DNA of 35,432 bases. It comes from Candidatus Butyricicoccus stercorigallinarum (GTDB lineage: Bacteria; Bacillota; Clostridia; Oscillospirales; Butyricicoccaceae). The stretch spans positions 1-35,432 of the forward strand of contig DXIG01000122.1 in assembly GCA_019112985.1 (NCBI GenBank). The letters run 5' to 3'. Positions 8,082 through 16,312 of this stretch are shown piece after piece. The notes beneath the pieces are model-generated. The model did no database searches, was not told where the DNA came from, and saw nothing but the letters and a program-made list of their open reading frames with translations. Made by a program: the position numbers and the translations under genes. The number at the start of each line of letters is the position of its first letter. The stretch's first letter is position 1.

Positions 8082-8300
8082 TCATGTGGATATCCATCGG
8101 AAGAACAGGAACGCAAGCAGTCCCACGGCCAGCAGCGACTCTATGGCGTCCCAGCCTGCACCGCCGGCGAGGAAGAACAGCAGCAGGATGACGACGAGCA
8201 CGATGACGATCCAGCCGCAGCCGAAGCCCTTGCCGCCGCCGCTGCCACCCGATCCGCTATTGGTGAGCTTATATATGTAGAAATCATCCATGTCGGACAT
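8082..8300 (-). CDS. Small glycine-rich single-span membrane protein, unknown
   Basis: A 72-residue protein of no family I recognise. It has an acidic, tyrosine-containing N-terminus (MSDMDDFYIYKL), a glycine/serine hinge (GSGGSGGGKGFGCG), a strong membrane helix (about residues 30-46), a short GGAGWDAIE loop and a second hydrophobic stretch (about 54-68). The start at 8300 is well supported: GGGAGG lies 6 nt upstream and a perfect 6-bp hairpin (8314-8319 with 8324-8329) sits just before it. It lies between tRNA-Leu with its terminator (8380-8446) and its own terminator (7945-8012). No clear promoter is visible, so it may be expressed by read-through from the tRNA promoter. The coding call rests on ribosome site, composition and terminator. 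Confidence 0.65.
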   Translation of the reverse strand: MSDMDDFYIYKLTNSGSGGSGGGKGFGCGWIVIVLVVILLLFFLAGGAGWDAIESLLAVGLLAFLFFRWIST

Positions 8301-8347
8301 TGTGTTTTCCTCCCGCCTGATGACAGGCGCCTTGTTTTTGGAATATA

Positions 8348-8377
8348 CTTTTCCTTCCGGGACGGCGCCCATCCGCA
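8348..8377 (-). repeat. Short hairpin repeat, copy A2
   Basis: This 30-bp segment is 24/30 identical to 6517-6546. On the minus strand it folds as GGATGG-GCG-CCGTCC, with a U-G pair replacing U-A. It directly abuts long terminator copy 3, so the two elements form one composite of about 100 bp. Confidence 0.55.
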
Positions 8378-8379
8378 AG

Positions 8380-8446
8380 CTGCCGCCCGCCAGTTCCGGT
8401 GTGCAAAAAAGACCTCTGCCGGCATAACAACCGGAGAGGTCTTTCG
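8380..8446 (-). terminator. Long terminator hairpin, family copy 3 (after tRNA-Leu)
   Basis: On the minus strand, a perfect 9-bp AAAGACCTC/GAGGTCTTT helix (8408-8416 with 8436-8444) and an inner CCGG/CCGG helix are followed by six Ts. It begins within 3 nt of the tRNA CCA end and should terminate the tRNA transcript. Confidence 0.82.
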
Positions 8447-8533
8447 TGGTGCCGCTGACCGGACTTGAACCGGTACGCTGTTGCCAGCGAGGGATTTTAA
8501 GTCCCTTGCGTCTGCCGATTTCGCCACAGCGGC
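8447..8533 (-). tRNA. tRNA-Leu (anticodon UAA)
   Basis: An 87-nt class II tRNA with encoded CCA. The acceptor stem GCCGCTG/CAGCGGC is perfect, the anticodon arm AGGGA-CTTAAAA-TCCCT carries TAA, the long variable arm is CGCTG-GCAA-CAGCG, and the T arm has the TTCAAGT loop. A promoter (8548-8576) and a terminator (8380-8446) flank it closely. Confidence 0.97.
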
Positions 8534-8547
8534 AAGTCAGCTTATAT

Positions 8548-8576
8548 AGTATAGCAATCATATGCCGTTTTGTCAA
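8548..8576 (-). promoter_or_regulatory. Strong promoter of tRNA-Leu(UAA)
   Basis: On the minus strand a consensus TTGACA (8571-8576) and TATACT (8548-8553) are separated by 17 bp, about 15 bp upstream of the mature 5' end. Confidence 0.88.
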
Positions 8577-8591
8577 GTTTCCGCGCCGCGC

Positions 8592-8631
8592 AAAAGCCGC
8601 CCCGGCGTCCGGTTGCAGACCTCCGGGGCGG
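8592..8631 (-). terminator. Intrinsic terminator of the DUF4393 gene
   Basis: A perfect 9-bp stem CCGCCCCGG/CCGGGGCGG (8597-8605 with 8623-8631) is followed on the minus strand by C and four Ts, 18 bp after the stop codon. Confidence 0.75.
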
Positions 8632-8648
8632 ATGCGGTTTTGCGGCGA

Positions 8649-9359
8649 TTACGGCAGACAGACGCGGATAAACCGCCCGCCCAGCACCGTCAGCATGATA
8701 TTGCCCGTGCTCAGGCGGATCTGGCCGCCGTGATATTTCGGAAAGCGCTCGCGAAATTCGTCGACCGTCTGATTGATGACCTGTTCAAACAACAGATAGA
8801 TGGTTTCGTAGATATCGTTCTGAATCTGGGTGAGCTCCTCCCGCTCGGAGCGCATATGTACTTCGATCAGCTGTAGGCGAATGAGGTTGTCAATCGCCGC
8901 CTGAACGCGCGCATAGTCGCCGTCCGCCGGAAGGAAATCCGTCATGCGGGAGATGACCTTGACCACGCTCGATTTGATCTCCACCTGGCGCGAGGCAAAG
9001 CCGCCCTCCTTTTTGGTCTTGCACAGATAGCAGTTTGCAATGCCCATGGTCACACGGTCGCGCAGGGTGCGAAGAAACTCCAGATCAAGGCTGTCCAGCT
9101 GTCCGACGATCGAGACGAACGCGGGATGCACCAGATCGCGGGTCTCCTTCGTCATGCTCGCCGCCAGCAGCTTGGCATAGCCGCTGCACGTCACCTCGTC
9201 CGCCCAGATGCACCGGTGCAGCACGGAACCGGCGATGTTGGACGGCGGCTGGCACGGCTCCTCCGTTATGTGCTGCGCGACGAGCGCAGAGATGGTCTGC
9301 AGCACGCCATCGTTAGGGCTGTAGGGTCTCAAATACTCTATGATCTGCTGTTCAAACAT
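8649..9359 (-). CDS. DUF4393 (Abi-alpha-like) protein
   Basis: A 236-residue protein. The central block YAKLLAASMTKETRDLVHPAFVSIVGQLD is the hallmark of DUF4393, a family Pfam has linked by name to the abortive-infection protein AbiAlpha. The rest is predominantly helical, with no signal peptide or clear membrane helix; the C-terminal GGQIRLSTGNIMLTVLGGRFI could form beta strands. I chose the ATG at 9359 because AAAGGG is 10 nt upstream; a GTG three codons earlier (9368) is too close to that site. The gene is monocistronic, with its own promoter (9386-9414) and terminator (8592-8631). Its neighbours are housekeeping genes, not other defence genes, so a phage-defence role is only a possibility. 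Confidence 0.7.
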   Translation of the reverse strand: MFEQQIIEYLRPYSPNDGVLQTISALVAQHITEEPCQPPSNIAGSVLHRCIWADEVTCSGYAKLLAASMTKETRDLVHPAFVSIVGQLDSLDLEFLRTLRDRVTMGIANCYLCKTKKEGGFASRQVEIKSSVVKVISRMTDFLPADGDYARVQAAIDNLIRLQLIEVHMRSEREELTQIQNDIYETIYLLFEQVINQTVDEFRERFPKYHGGQIRLSTGNIMLTVLGGRFIRVCLP

Positions 9360-9385
9360 AACGATCACACCCTTTCTCTGATTTT

Positions 9386-9414
9386 ATCATATCATCCCCG
9401 CAGGCAAATTGCAA
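9386..9414 (-). promoter_or_regulatory. Promoter of the DUF4393 gene
   Basis: On the minus strand, TTGCAA (9409-9414) and TATGAT (9386-9391) have a 17-bp spacer. It begins just after the trpB terminator. Confidence 0.75.
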
Positions 9415-9416
9415 CG

Positions 9417-9453
9417 AAAAACGCCCTGTTTTCCGCAGTGAAAAACAGGGCGT
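9417..9453 (-). terminator. Intrinsic terminator of trpB
   Basis: A 12-bp perfect stem (9421-9432 with 9442-9453) with a 9-nt loop is followed on the minus strand by four or more Ts, 32 bp after the stop codon. Confidence 0.85.
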
Positions 9454-9484
9454 CTGCCAATTTTTACAGGTTGGAAACGAACGC

Positions 9485-10867
9485 TTATTCCTGAATGCCC
9501 GGCAGCTTCGGGATGCTCGCAAAGCCGCGCGCCAGATCCTCGTCCGTCGGGATATAGTCGGTCATCGTCTTCTCGTTGTACGCCTTGTAGGCCGTCAGGT
9601 CGAAATAGCCCGTGCCGGTCAGGTTGAACAGGATGGTCTTGGACTCGCCCGCCTCGCGGCAGCGCACCGCCTCGTCGATCGCCACGCGGATCGCGTGCGC
9701 GGACTCCGGCGCAGGCAGGATGCCCTCGATCTTGGCGAACATCTCGGCGGCCTCGAACACCGCGGACTGCTCGACCGCGCGCGCCTCGTCGAGGAAGCCG
9801 TCGTGGTACAGCTGGGACAGGATCGGGCTCATGCCGTGGTAGCGCAGGCCGCCCGCGTGGTTGGCCGACGGGATGAAGCCGCAGCCGAGCGTGTACATCT
9901 TGGCCAGCGGCGTGACCATGCCGGTGTCGCAGAAGTCATAGGCGAACTTGCCGCGCGTCAGCGACGGGCAGGAGGCCGGCTCCACCGCGATGAAGTGCGG
10001 ATTCGCCTTGCCGGTCAGCTTGTCGCCCATGAACGGCGCCATGATGCCGCCGAGGTTGGAGCCGCCGCCCGCACAGCCGATGACGATGTCCGGATAGGCG
10101 TCCACCTTCTCCATCGCGGCCTTGGCCTCGATGCCGATGATGCTCTGATGGATGAGCACCTGATTGAGCACGCTGCCGAGCACGTAGCGGTAGCCCTCGT
10201 GCGTGGTCGCATACTCGACCGCCTCGGAAATCGCCGTGCCGAGCGAGCCGGTGCTGTCCGGGAAGCGCTCGAGAATCTTCTTGCCGATCTCGGTGGTGTC
10301 CGACGGCGACGCGATGATGTCCGCATCGTAGGTGTGGATGACCTCCTTGCGGTACGGCTTCTGCTCATACGAGCACTTTACCATGAACACCTTGCAGTCG
10401 AGGCCGAAATACTGACACGCCATCGACAGCGCGGTGCCCCACTGACCCGCGCCGGTCTCGGTGGTGACGCCCTTGAGCCCCTGCTCCTTGGCGTAGTAGG
10501 CCTGCGCAATCGAGGAATTCAGCTTGTGGCTGCCGCTCGTGTTGCCGCCCTCGTATTTGTAATAGATCTTGGCCGGCGTGTCGAGCGCCTGCTCCAGATA
10601 ATACGCGCGCATCAGCGGGGACGGGCGGTACATGCGGTAGCGCTCGCGCACCGGCTCCGGGATGTCGATGAAGCGGTCGGTCGCGTTCAGCTCCTGCTGC
10701 GCCAGCTTGGTGCAGAAAATCGGCGACATGTCGTCCACCGTCACCGGCTGAAGCGTGCCCGGATGCAGAATCGGGCGGTGGTCGGTCTTCATATCCGCGC
10801 GGACATTGTACCACTGCTTCGGGATTTCGTCCTCGCTCAAATAAATTTTATACGGATCTCTTGCCAT
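9485..10867 (-). CDS. trpB: TrpB2-type tryptophan synthase beta-like PLP enzyme
   Basis: A 460-residue cytoplasmic PLP enzyme of the TrpB2 class, longer than classical TrpB (about 400). The PLP lysine is K115 in GNTSGSHKLN, the catalytic glutamate E137 lies in ETGAGQWG, and the phosphate loop is AGGGSN (266-271). TrpB2 enzymes join indole and serine to make tryptophan, often without a TrpA partner; no trpA or other trp gene is in this window, which fits indole scavenging. GGAGAGATAGT precedes the ATG. The gene is monocistronic with a near-consensus promoter at 10927-10955 and a terminator at 9417-9453. The leader is only about 50 nt, leaving no room for a T-box or trp attenuator. Confidence 0.92.
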   Translation of the reverse strand: MARDPYKIYLSEDEIPKQWYNVRADMKTDHRPILHPGTLQPVTVDDMSPIFCTKLAQQELNATDRFIDIPEPVRERYRMYRPSPLMRAYYLEQALDTPAKIYYKYEGGNTSGSHKLNSSIAQAYYAKEQGLKGVTTETGAGQWGTALSMACQYFGLDCKVFMVKCSYEQKPYRKEVIHTYDADIIASPSDTTEIGKKILERFPDSTGSLGTAISEAVEYATTHEGYRYVLGSVLNQVLIHQSIIGIEAKAAMEKVDAYPDIVIGCAGGGSNLGGIMAPFMGDKLTGKANPHFIAVEPASCPSLTRGKFAYDFCDTGMVTPLAKMYTLGCGFIPSANHAGGLRYHGMSPILSQLYHDGFLDEARAVEQSAVFEAAEMFAKIEGILPAPESAHAIRVAIDEAVRCREAGESKTILFNLTGTGYFDLTAYKAYNEKTMTDYIPTDEDLARGFASIPKLPGIQE

Positions 10868-10926
10868 ACTATCTCTCCATCTCTTCGTACTTTATCTGAG
10901 TAATGCATGAAATTATGCTACCCTAT

Positions 10927-10955
10927 ATTATACGGTCCGCTATGGCAATTGTCAA
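10927..10955 (-). promoter_or_regulatory. Strong promoter of trpB
   Basis: On the minus strand a perfect TTGACA (10950-10955) and a perfect TATAAT (10927-10932) are separated by 17 bp. Confidence 0.9.
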
Positions 10956-10981
10956 GCCGGAGCGCGCGGCGGCGTGCGCGC

Positions 10982-11015
10982 AAAAAAATCCGGCAGCTGC
11001 GGACAGCTGCCGGAT
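10982..11015 (-). terminator. Intrinsic terminator of guaB
   Basis: A perfect 12-bp stem (10988-10999 with 11004-11015) with a CGGA loop is followed on the minus strand by seven Ts, 15 bp after the stop. Confidence 0.92.
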
Positions 11016-11030
11016 GCAACCATTTTGTTG

Positions 11031-12542
11031 TTACTTGACCACGTTTGCGGAGGAATCCTTGAGGATGACGTCGTGCGCGCCGCCCTCGACGATGGAAGTC
11101 GCGGACACCAGCGTGATCTTTGCCTTTTCCTGCAGCTCCGGGATGGAGAGCGCGCCGCAGTTGCACATGGTGGAGCGCACCTTGGCGAGCGTCATGCCGA
11201 CGTTTTCCTTCAGCGAGCCGGCATACGGGACGTAGGAATCCACGCCCTCCTCGAAGGACAGCTTCTTGTCGCCGCCCATGTCGTAGCGCTGCCAGTTTCT
11301 CGCGCGCGCGGAGCCTTCGCCCCAGTATTCCTTCATGTAGGAGCCGCCGATGACCACGCGGTTGGTCGGGGACTCGTCGAAGCGGGAGAAATAGCGGCCG
11401 AGCATCAGGAAGTCCGCGCCCATGGCCAGCGCCAGCGTCATGTGGTAGTCGTAGACCAGGCCGCCGTCGGAGCAGATCGGGATGTAGATGCCGGTCTGTT
11501 CATAGTACTCGTCGCGCGCCGCCGCGACCTCGATCAGCGCGGTCGCCTGTCCGCGGCCGATGCCCTTCTGCTCGCGGGTGATGCAGATGGAGCCGCCGCC
11601 GATGCCGACCTTGATGAAGTCCGCGCCGCACTTGGCGAGATACAGGAAGCCGTCGCGGTCGACGACGTTGCCCATGCCGACCTTGACGGAGTCGCCGTAA
11701 TTGGCGCGAATCCAGTCGATCGTCAGCTTCTGCCACTCGGTAAAGCCCTCGGAGGAGTCGATGCACAGGACGTCCGCGCCCGCCTCAATCAGCGCCGGCA
11801 CGCGCTCGGCGTAGTCGCGGGTGTTGATGCCCGCGCCGACCATGTAGCGCTTGTGCGTGTCCAGCAGCTCGAGCGTGTTTTCCTTGTGCGAATCGTAGTC
11901 CTTGCGGAACACCACGTAGACCAGATTCTGGTTCTCGTCGATGATGGGCAGGGAATTCAGCTTGTGATCCCAGATGATGTTGTTGGCCTCCTTGAGCGAG
12001 GTCTCCTTGGGCGCGGTGATCAGCTTTTCAAACGGGGTCATGAACTCGCTGACGCGGGTGCTGCGGTCCATGCGGCTGATGCGGTAATCGCGTCCGGTGA
12101 CCACGCCGAGCAGCTTGCCGTTGGGCGTGCCGTCCTCGGTGACCGCCATCGTGGAGTGACCGGTCTTCTCCTTGAGCGCGAGCACGTCGGCCAGCGTCTG
12201 ATCCGGCTTGATGTTGGAGTCGCTGACGACAAAACCGGCCTTGTAGCTCTTGACCTTCGCAACCATCGCCGCCTCCGACTCGATGCTCTGCGAGCCGTAG
12301 ATGAACGACATGCCGCCCTCCTTGGCCAGTGCAATGGCCATCGTGTCGTTGGAGACGGCCTGCATGATCGCGGATACCATCGGGATGTTGATGGAGATCG
12401 GGCACTCTTCTTCGCCTTTGCGGAATTTTACAATCGGTGTCTTCAGGCTTACATTGGTGGGAACGCATTCTTTCGAGGAATACCCCGGTACCAGCAGGTA
12501 CTCACTGAAGGTACGGGACGGTTCAGAAAAGTAATATGCCAT
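11031..12542 (-). CDS. guaB: IMP dehydrogenase
   Basis: A 503-residue cytoplasmic enzyme that oxidises IMP to XMP with NAD+, the first committed step of GMP synthesis. The (beta/alpha)8 barrel is interrupted by two CBS domains (about residues 105-220, including [11 protein letters not shown] and [11 protein letters not shown]). The catalytic loop [11 protein letters not shown] contains the active-site cysteine C320. The flap [20 protein letters not shown] and the C-terminal [11 protein letters not shown] segment are also recognisable. The ATG at 12542 is preceded by GGAGAAGGAG. The gene is monocistronic with a strong promoter (12618-12646) and a terminator (10982-11015). The leader of about 70 nt shows no purine riboswitch fold. 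Confidence 0.95.
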   Translation of the reverse strand: MAYYFSEPSRTFSEYLLVPGYSSKECVPTNVSLKTPIVKFRKGEEECPISINIPMVSAIMQAVSNDTMAIALAKEGGMSFIYGSQSIESEAAMVAKVKSYKAGFVVSDSNIKPDQTLADVLALKEKTGHSTMAVTEDGTPNGKLLGVVTGRDYRISRMDRSTRVSEFMTPFEKLITAPKETSLKEANNIIWDHKLNSLPIIDENQNLVYVVFRKDYDSHKENTLELLDTHKRYMVGAGINTRDYAERVPALIEAGADVLCIDSSEGFTEWQKLTIDWIRANYGDSVKVGMGNVVDRDGFLYLAKCGADFIKVGIGGGSICITREQKGIGRGQATALIEVAAARDEYYEQTGIYIPICSDGGLVYDYHMTLALAMGADFLMLGRYFSRFDESPTNRVVIGGSYMKEYWGEGSARARNWQRYDMGGDKKLSFEEGVDSYVPYAGSLKENVGMTLAKVRSTMCNCGALSIPELQEKAKITLVSATSIVEGGAHDVILKDSSANVVK

Positions 12543-12617
12543 GGTTTCGACTCCTTCTCCTGTGGCGCATCTGAGACGCCGGGTCTTCATTACTGGATTT
12601 TCTTGTAATTGACTTAC

Positions 12618-12646
12618 ATTATACTCGCTGGCCGTTCCGATGTAAA
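12618..12646 (-). promoter_or_regulatory. Promoter of guaB
   Basis: On the minus strand, TTTACA (12641-12646) and a perfect TATAAT (12618-12623) have a 17-bp spacer. Confidence 0.87.
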
Positions 12647-12763
12647 CAGACTAACTGTCAAAATTTTCGCCGAAACTGTCCGCGCTTCATGGGCATTTTT
12701 TCCGGCTGTCCGCGCCTGCGGAACATTTGTCCTGTTTGCGGCCGCTGGTGCGCCCATTCGCGC

Positions 12764-12810
12764 AAAAACAGGACAGTTCCGCCGTCTTTCGCGCTGGAAC
12801 TGTCCTGTTT
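12764..12810 (-). terminator. Intrinsic terminator of cysS and of the long upstream run
   Basis: A perfect 15-bp stem (12766-12780 with 12796-12810) with a 15-nt loop ends in a T-tract on the minus strand. It lies just after the cysS stop. It is the first terminator I find downstream of the lipoprotein gene at 23486, so it may end the whole run. Confidence 0.85.
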
Positions 12811-12816
12811 GCTCTG

Positions 12817-14226
12817 TTATTCCTTATAGCTCCACTGGGTGCCCTGACGGGTGTCCTTGATGACGATGCCCTTCTCGTTGAGCAGGTAATCGCGGATGCG
12901 GTCGGCCTCCGCGAAGTTCTTCGCCTTCTTGGCCGCCGTGCGCTGGGCAATCAGCTGCTCGATCTCGCTGTCGAGCGTCTTCTTTTCCAGATGGTCGACG
13001 ATGCCGAGCACGCCGCACAGCTCCATCATCAGGTCGAAGCAGCACTGCACGAACGCATGCGTGCACGCCGGATCCTTGACCGCGGTGTTGATCTCGCGCA
13101 CCAGCTCGAAAATCGCCGCGAGCGCGTCCGCCGTGTTCAGGTCGTCGTCCATCGCGTCGATGAACTTCTGGCGGTACTGTGTCAGCGCCTCCGCCTTCGC
13201 CTGCTCCGCCTCCGTCATCTGCCCGCCCGTCTGATGGTCGAGCAGGAACTGGAGGTTCTCCGCCGCCGTATACAGGCGCGCGAGCGAGTTTTTCGCCATG
13301 ACCAGCGAATCCTCCGAGTAGTTGATCGGGCTGCGGTAATGGCCGGACAGCATGAACAGGCGGATGGTCTCATAGCCGTACACCGCCGCGGCTTCGCGCA
13401 CCATGAAGAAATTGCCCTTGGACTTGGACATCTTCTCGTTGTCGATGGTCAAAAAGCCGTTGTGCAGCCAGTAGTTGGCGAACGTGCAGCCGTTTGCGCA
13501 TTCCGACTGGGCGATTTCGTTCTCGTGGTGCGGGAAAATCAGGTCCTTGCCGCCGGAGTGGATGTCGATCGTCTTGCCGAGGTATTTGTTGACCATGGCG
13601 GAGCACTCGATGTGCCAGCCCGGTCTGCCCTGTCCCCAGGGGGATTCCCAGCTCGGCTCGCCCGGCTTGGCGGCCTTCCAGACGGCGAAGTCCATCGGGT
13701 CTTCCTTCTGCTCGCCCACGCTGATGCGCGCGCCCGCCTGCAGCTCGTCCAGCGGCTGATGCGACAGCTTGCCGTACTCCGCAAAGCTCTTCGTGCGGAA
13801 ATAAACGTCGCCGTTGGGCGCGGCGTAGGCGTGGCCGTTGTCCACCAGCCGCTTGACGATGTCGATGATCGCGTCCATCGTCTCGGTCGCGCGCGGGTGC
13901 ACCGTCGCCGGGCGGATGCCCAGACCCTTCGCGTCGGTGAAATACTCCGCAATATAGCGATCCGCGATGACGTCATAGGTCACACCCTCGGCGTTCGCCT
14001 TGTTGATGACCTTGTCGTCGATGTCGGTAAAATTCTGAACAAACTGCACCTCATAGCCGCGGTACTCGAAATAGCGGCGCAGGGTGTCAAACACAATGAA
14101 CGGACGCGCATTGCCGATGTGGAAGAAATTGTACACCGTCGGGCCGCAGGAATACATCTTGACCTTCCCCGGCTCGATGGGGACAAACTCTTCCTTTTTT
14201 CGCGTCATGGAATTGTACAGCTTCAT
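12817..14226 (-). CDS. cysS: Cysteinyl-tRNA synthetase
   Basis: A 469-residue class I aminoacyl-tRNA synthetase that charges tRNA-Cys. The HIGH motif is present as HIGN (36-39) and the KMSKS loop as KMSKS (265-269). The expected zinc ligands are visible at C27, C208, H233 and E237. The C-terminal anticodon-binding region ends with [22 protein letters not shown], typical of the family, and the length is normal. AAAGGAG precedes the ATG. The gene starts 39 bp after pgsA, so the two should be cotranscribed from the promoter at 14902-14930. No T-box leader is visible. Confidence 0.96.
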   Translation of the reverse strand: MKLYNSMTRKKEEFVPIEPGKVKMYSCGPTVYNFFHIGNARPFIVFDTLRRYFEYRGYEVQFVQNFTDIDDKVINKANAEGVTYDVIADRYIAEYFTDAKGLGIRPATVHPRATETMDAIIDIVKRLVDNGHAYAAPNGDVYFRTKSFAEYGKLSHQPLDELQAGARISVGEQKEDPMDFAVWKAAKPGEPSWESPWGQGRPGWHIECSAMVNKYLGKTIDIHSGGKDLIFPHHENEIAQSECANGCTFANYWLHNGFLTIDNEKMSKSKGNFFMVREAAAVYGYETIRLFMLSGHYRSPINYSEDSLVMAKNSLARLYTAAENLQFLLDHQTGGQMTEAEQAKAEALTQYRQKFIDAMDDDLNTADALAAIFELVREINTAVKDPACTHAFVQCCFDLMMELCGVLGIVDHLEKKTLDSEIEQLIAQRTAAKKAKNFAEADRIRDYLLNEKGIVIKDTRQGTQWSYKE

Positions 14227-14265
14227 AAAAAACGGTCTCCTTTGTCCTGTGCGGACGCATCTGAT

Positions 14266-14832
14266 TTATTTGGAACGGGTTGCGCCCTCTGCCACGATGT
14301 CCCAGTTGCGGCGCAGATAGTCATAGCCCGAGTACAGCGTCACCAGCGTCATCACCCAGCCGGACAGCACGACGAGCGTCTGCGCCGCGCCGGCCAGCGT
14401 GCCGCCGCTGACGATGCTGCACAGGAAAATCACGACCACGCCCGCGATCTGCACACAGGTCTTCACCTTGCCCGACCACGCCGCGGCGAGCACGCGGTTT
14501 TTGCCCATGGCGACGGTGCGCAGCGAGGTGATGATAAACTCGCGCGCGAGGATGATGAACACCATCCAGCCGGCCATCAGCCCGCGGTCGACAAACAGCA
14601 GCATGGCGGCGCACACCAGCAGCTTATCCGCCAGCGGATCGACAAATTTGCCGAAATCCGTCACTTGATTGTATTTGCGCGCGACGTAGCCGTCGAGAAA
14701 ATCCGTGGCGCTGCACACGATGAACAGCACCATCGCGGCCGCATCGAGCGCCGGCCCGCCGAGCACGGCGATGACGAGAAAGACCGGGATGAGCGCGATG
14801 CGCGCCAATGTAATTTTATTGGCAAGTGTCAT
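14266..14832 (-). CDS. pgsA: CDP-diacylglycerol--glycerol-3-phosphate 3-phosphatidyltransferase
   Basis: A 188-residue membrane enzyme with about four or five helices that makes phosphatidylglycerol phosphate, the committed step to phosphatidylglycerol and cardiolipin. The full CDP-alcohol phosphotransferase motif is present: D44, D47-G48, A51-R52, G61, D65 and D69. I chose the ATG at 14832, preceded by AAAGGA, over an in-frame ATG 16 codons upstream with no ribosome site. It heads a two-gene unit with cysS. Cardiolipin synthase at 31376 uses the product of this pathway. Confidence 0.93.
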   Translation of the reverse strand: MTLANKITLARIALIPVFLVIAVLGGPALDAAAMVLFIVCSATDFLDGYVARKYNQVTDFGKFVDPLADKLLVCAAMLLFVDRGLMAGWMVFIILAREFIITSLRTVAMGKNRVLAAAWSGKVKTCVQIAGVVVIFLCSIVSGGTLAGAAQTLVVLSGWVMTLVTLYSGYDYLRRNWDIVAEGATRSK

Positions 14833-14901
14833 GAGAAGGTTCCTTTCTTTCGCTTTGTAATTTCCTGCCGCTTTTTGCACGAAAGCGACTTCCGTACCGT
14901 T

Positions 14902-14930
14902 ATTATACGTTGCCGTCCGGCGGGTGTCAA
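14902..14930 (-). promoter_or_regulatory. Strong promoter of pgsA-cysS
   Basis: On the minus strand a perfect TTGACA (14925-14930) and a perfect TATAAT (14902-14907) are 17 bp apart. The -35 lies only 5 bp from the rimO stop codon, so pgsA-cysS can be driven both from here and by read-through. Confidence 0.9.
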
Positions 14931-14935
14931 TCGCG

Positions 14936-16273
14936 TCATTCCGCCGTTTCGGTGTTTCCCGTCAGGTCGGCGCCCTGCGCGCCCGTGATGCGCACGGGGA
15001 CAAACTGCCCTTCCTCGACGGAAAACGCGCTGTCAAACAGCACGCGGCCGTCGATTTCCGGCGAGTCGGCGTAGCTTCTGCCAAAATACAGGCCGGTCTC
15101 TCCGTCCCAGCCCTCGCACAGCACGTCGATCAGCTGCCCCTTCATGCGGGCGGCAAAGCGGTCGAGCACGTCCGATTGCAGCTCCTCGAGCACCATGCGG
15201 CGCTCGTTTTTGACGTCCTCGTCGATCTGATCGGGCATTTCGGCGGCCTCGCTGCCCTCCTCGGGCGAATAGCAGAACACGCCGGCGCGCTCAATGTTCA
15301 TCTCGCGCATAAAGTCGCACAGCTGTTCAAATTCCTCGTTCGTCTCGCCCGGCAGGCCGACGATCAGGCTGGTGCGCAGCACCAGGCCGGGAATGCGCGC
15401 GCGCAGCCGCGAAAACAGCTCGCGCAGAAACGCGCGGTCGCCGCGCCGGTGCATCGCCTTCAGGATGCGGTCGTTGACGTGCTGGATGGGAATGTCCAGA
15501 TATTTGACGATTTTCGGCTCGCTGGCGATGGTTTCGATCATGTCGTCCGTGATTTCGTCCGGATACAGATAGTGCAGGCGCACCCAGGTGAAGTCCATCG
15601 CGCACAGCTCGCGCAGCAGGTCGGACAGGCGGCGCGCGCCGTACAGATCGATGCCGTAGCGCGTGATGTCCTGCGCCACGACGATGATCTCGCGCACACC
15701 GGCCGCCGCCAGCGCGCGCGCCTCCTCCAAAATCGCCTCCATCGGCCGCGAGCGGAATTTTCCGCGCAGCTTCGGGATGACGCAGTAGGCGCAGTGGTTG
15801 CTGCACCCCTCCGCAATTTTCAGATAGGCGGAATAGCCCGGCGTGAGCAGAATGCGCCCGCCCTCCAGCTCCGCCTCGTCGATCGCGCCGAAGCTGCGGT
15901 AGCCCGCGCCCGGCGTCTGCGCGACCGCGCGCACCGCCTCGACGATGTCGGTATAGCTGCCCGTGCCGAGCACGGCGTCGATCTCCGGCAGCTCCGCGGC
16001 AATTTCCTCCGCATAGCGCTGCGCCAGGCAGCCGGTGACGACCAGCGCGCGCAGCTGTCCGCTCTGCTTGAGCGCCGCCGTCTCCAAAATGGCCTGAATG
16101 GCCTCCTGCTTCGCGGCTTCGATGAACCCGCAGGTGTTGATGACGGCGACGTCGGCCTCCTCCACGCTGTCTACCAGCGTCATGCCCGCCTCCGCGAGCC
16201 GCGCCAGCATGTGTTCGCTGTCCACCAGATTTTTGGCGCAGCCCAGTGAAATCAATCCCACTCGAATTGACAT
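14936..16273 (-). CDS. rimO: Ribosomal protein S12 methylthiotransferase RimO
   Basis: A 445-residue radical-SAM enzyme that adds a methylthio group to an aspartate of ribosomal protein S12. The N-terminal UPF0004 domain has the cluster cysteines C12, C48 and C82. The radical-SAM cluster motif CxxxCxxC is C157/C161/C164 in GCSNHCAYC. A C-terminal TRAM domain (about 375-438) follows. RimO rather than MiaB is favoured by the MSIRVGLISLGCAKNLVDSE start and the compact length. AGGAGG lies 12 nt before the ATG, 39 bp after recX. I see no terminator after the stop. Confidence 0.92.
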   Translation of the reverse strand: MSIRVGLISLGCAKNLVDSEHMLARLAEAGMTLVDSVEEADVAVINTCGFIEAAKQEAIQAILETAALKQSGQLRALVVTGCLAQRYAEEIAAELPEIDAVLGTGSYTDIVEAVRAVAQTPGAGYRSFGAIDEAELEGGRILLTPGYSAYLKIAEGCSNHCAYCVIPKLRGKFRSRPMEAILEEARALAAAGVREIIVVAQDITRYGIDLYGARRLSDLLRELCAMDFTWVRLHYLYPDEITDDMIETIASEPKIVKYLDIPIQHVNDRILKAMHRRGDRAFLRELFSRLRARIPGLVLRTSLIVGLPGETNEEFEQLCDFMREMNIERAGVFCYSPEEGSEAAEMPDQIDEDVKNERRMVLEELQSDVLDRFAARMKGQLIDVLCEGWDGETGLYFGRSYADSPEIDGRVLFDSAFSVEEGQFVPVRITGAQGADLTGNTETAE

Positions 16274-16312
16274 AGGTGTTCTGTTCCTCCTCGGTGCGCG
16301 GCTCGTCCGCGC

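Noticed and set aside
12543..12617. Purine riboswitch in the guaB leader
   Set aside because: The leader is only about 70 nt with no three-way junction or conserved loop sequences.
14227..14265. T-box leader for cysS
   Set aside because: The gap to pgsA is only 39 bp, and no T-box sequence or specifier stem is visible upstream of pgsA either.
12727..14988. Plus-strand frame of 753 codons opposite cysS and pgsA
   Set aside because: Antisense shadow over two genuine enzymes with intact catalytic motifs; composition is not protein-like.
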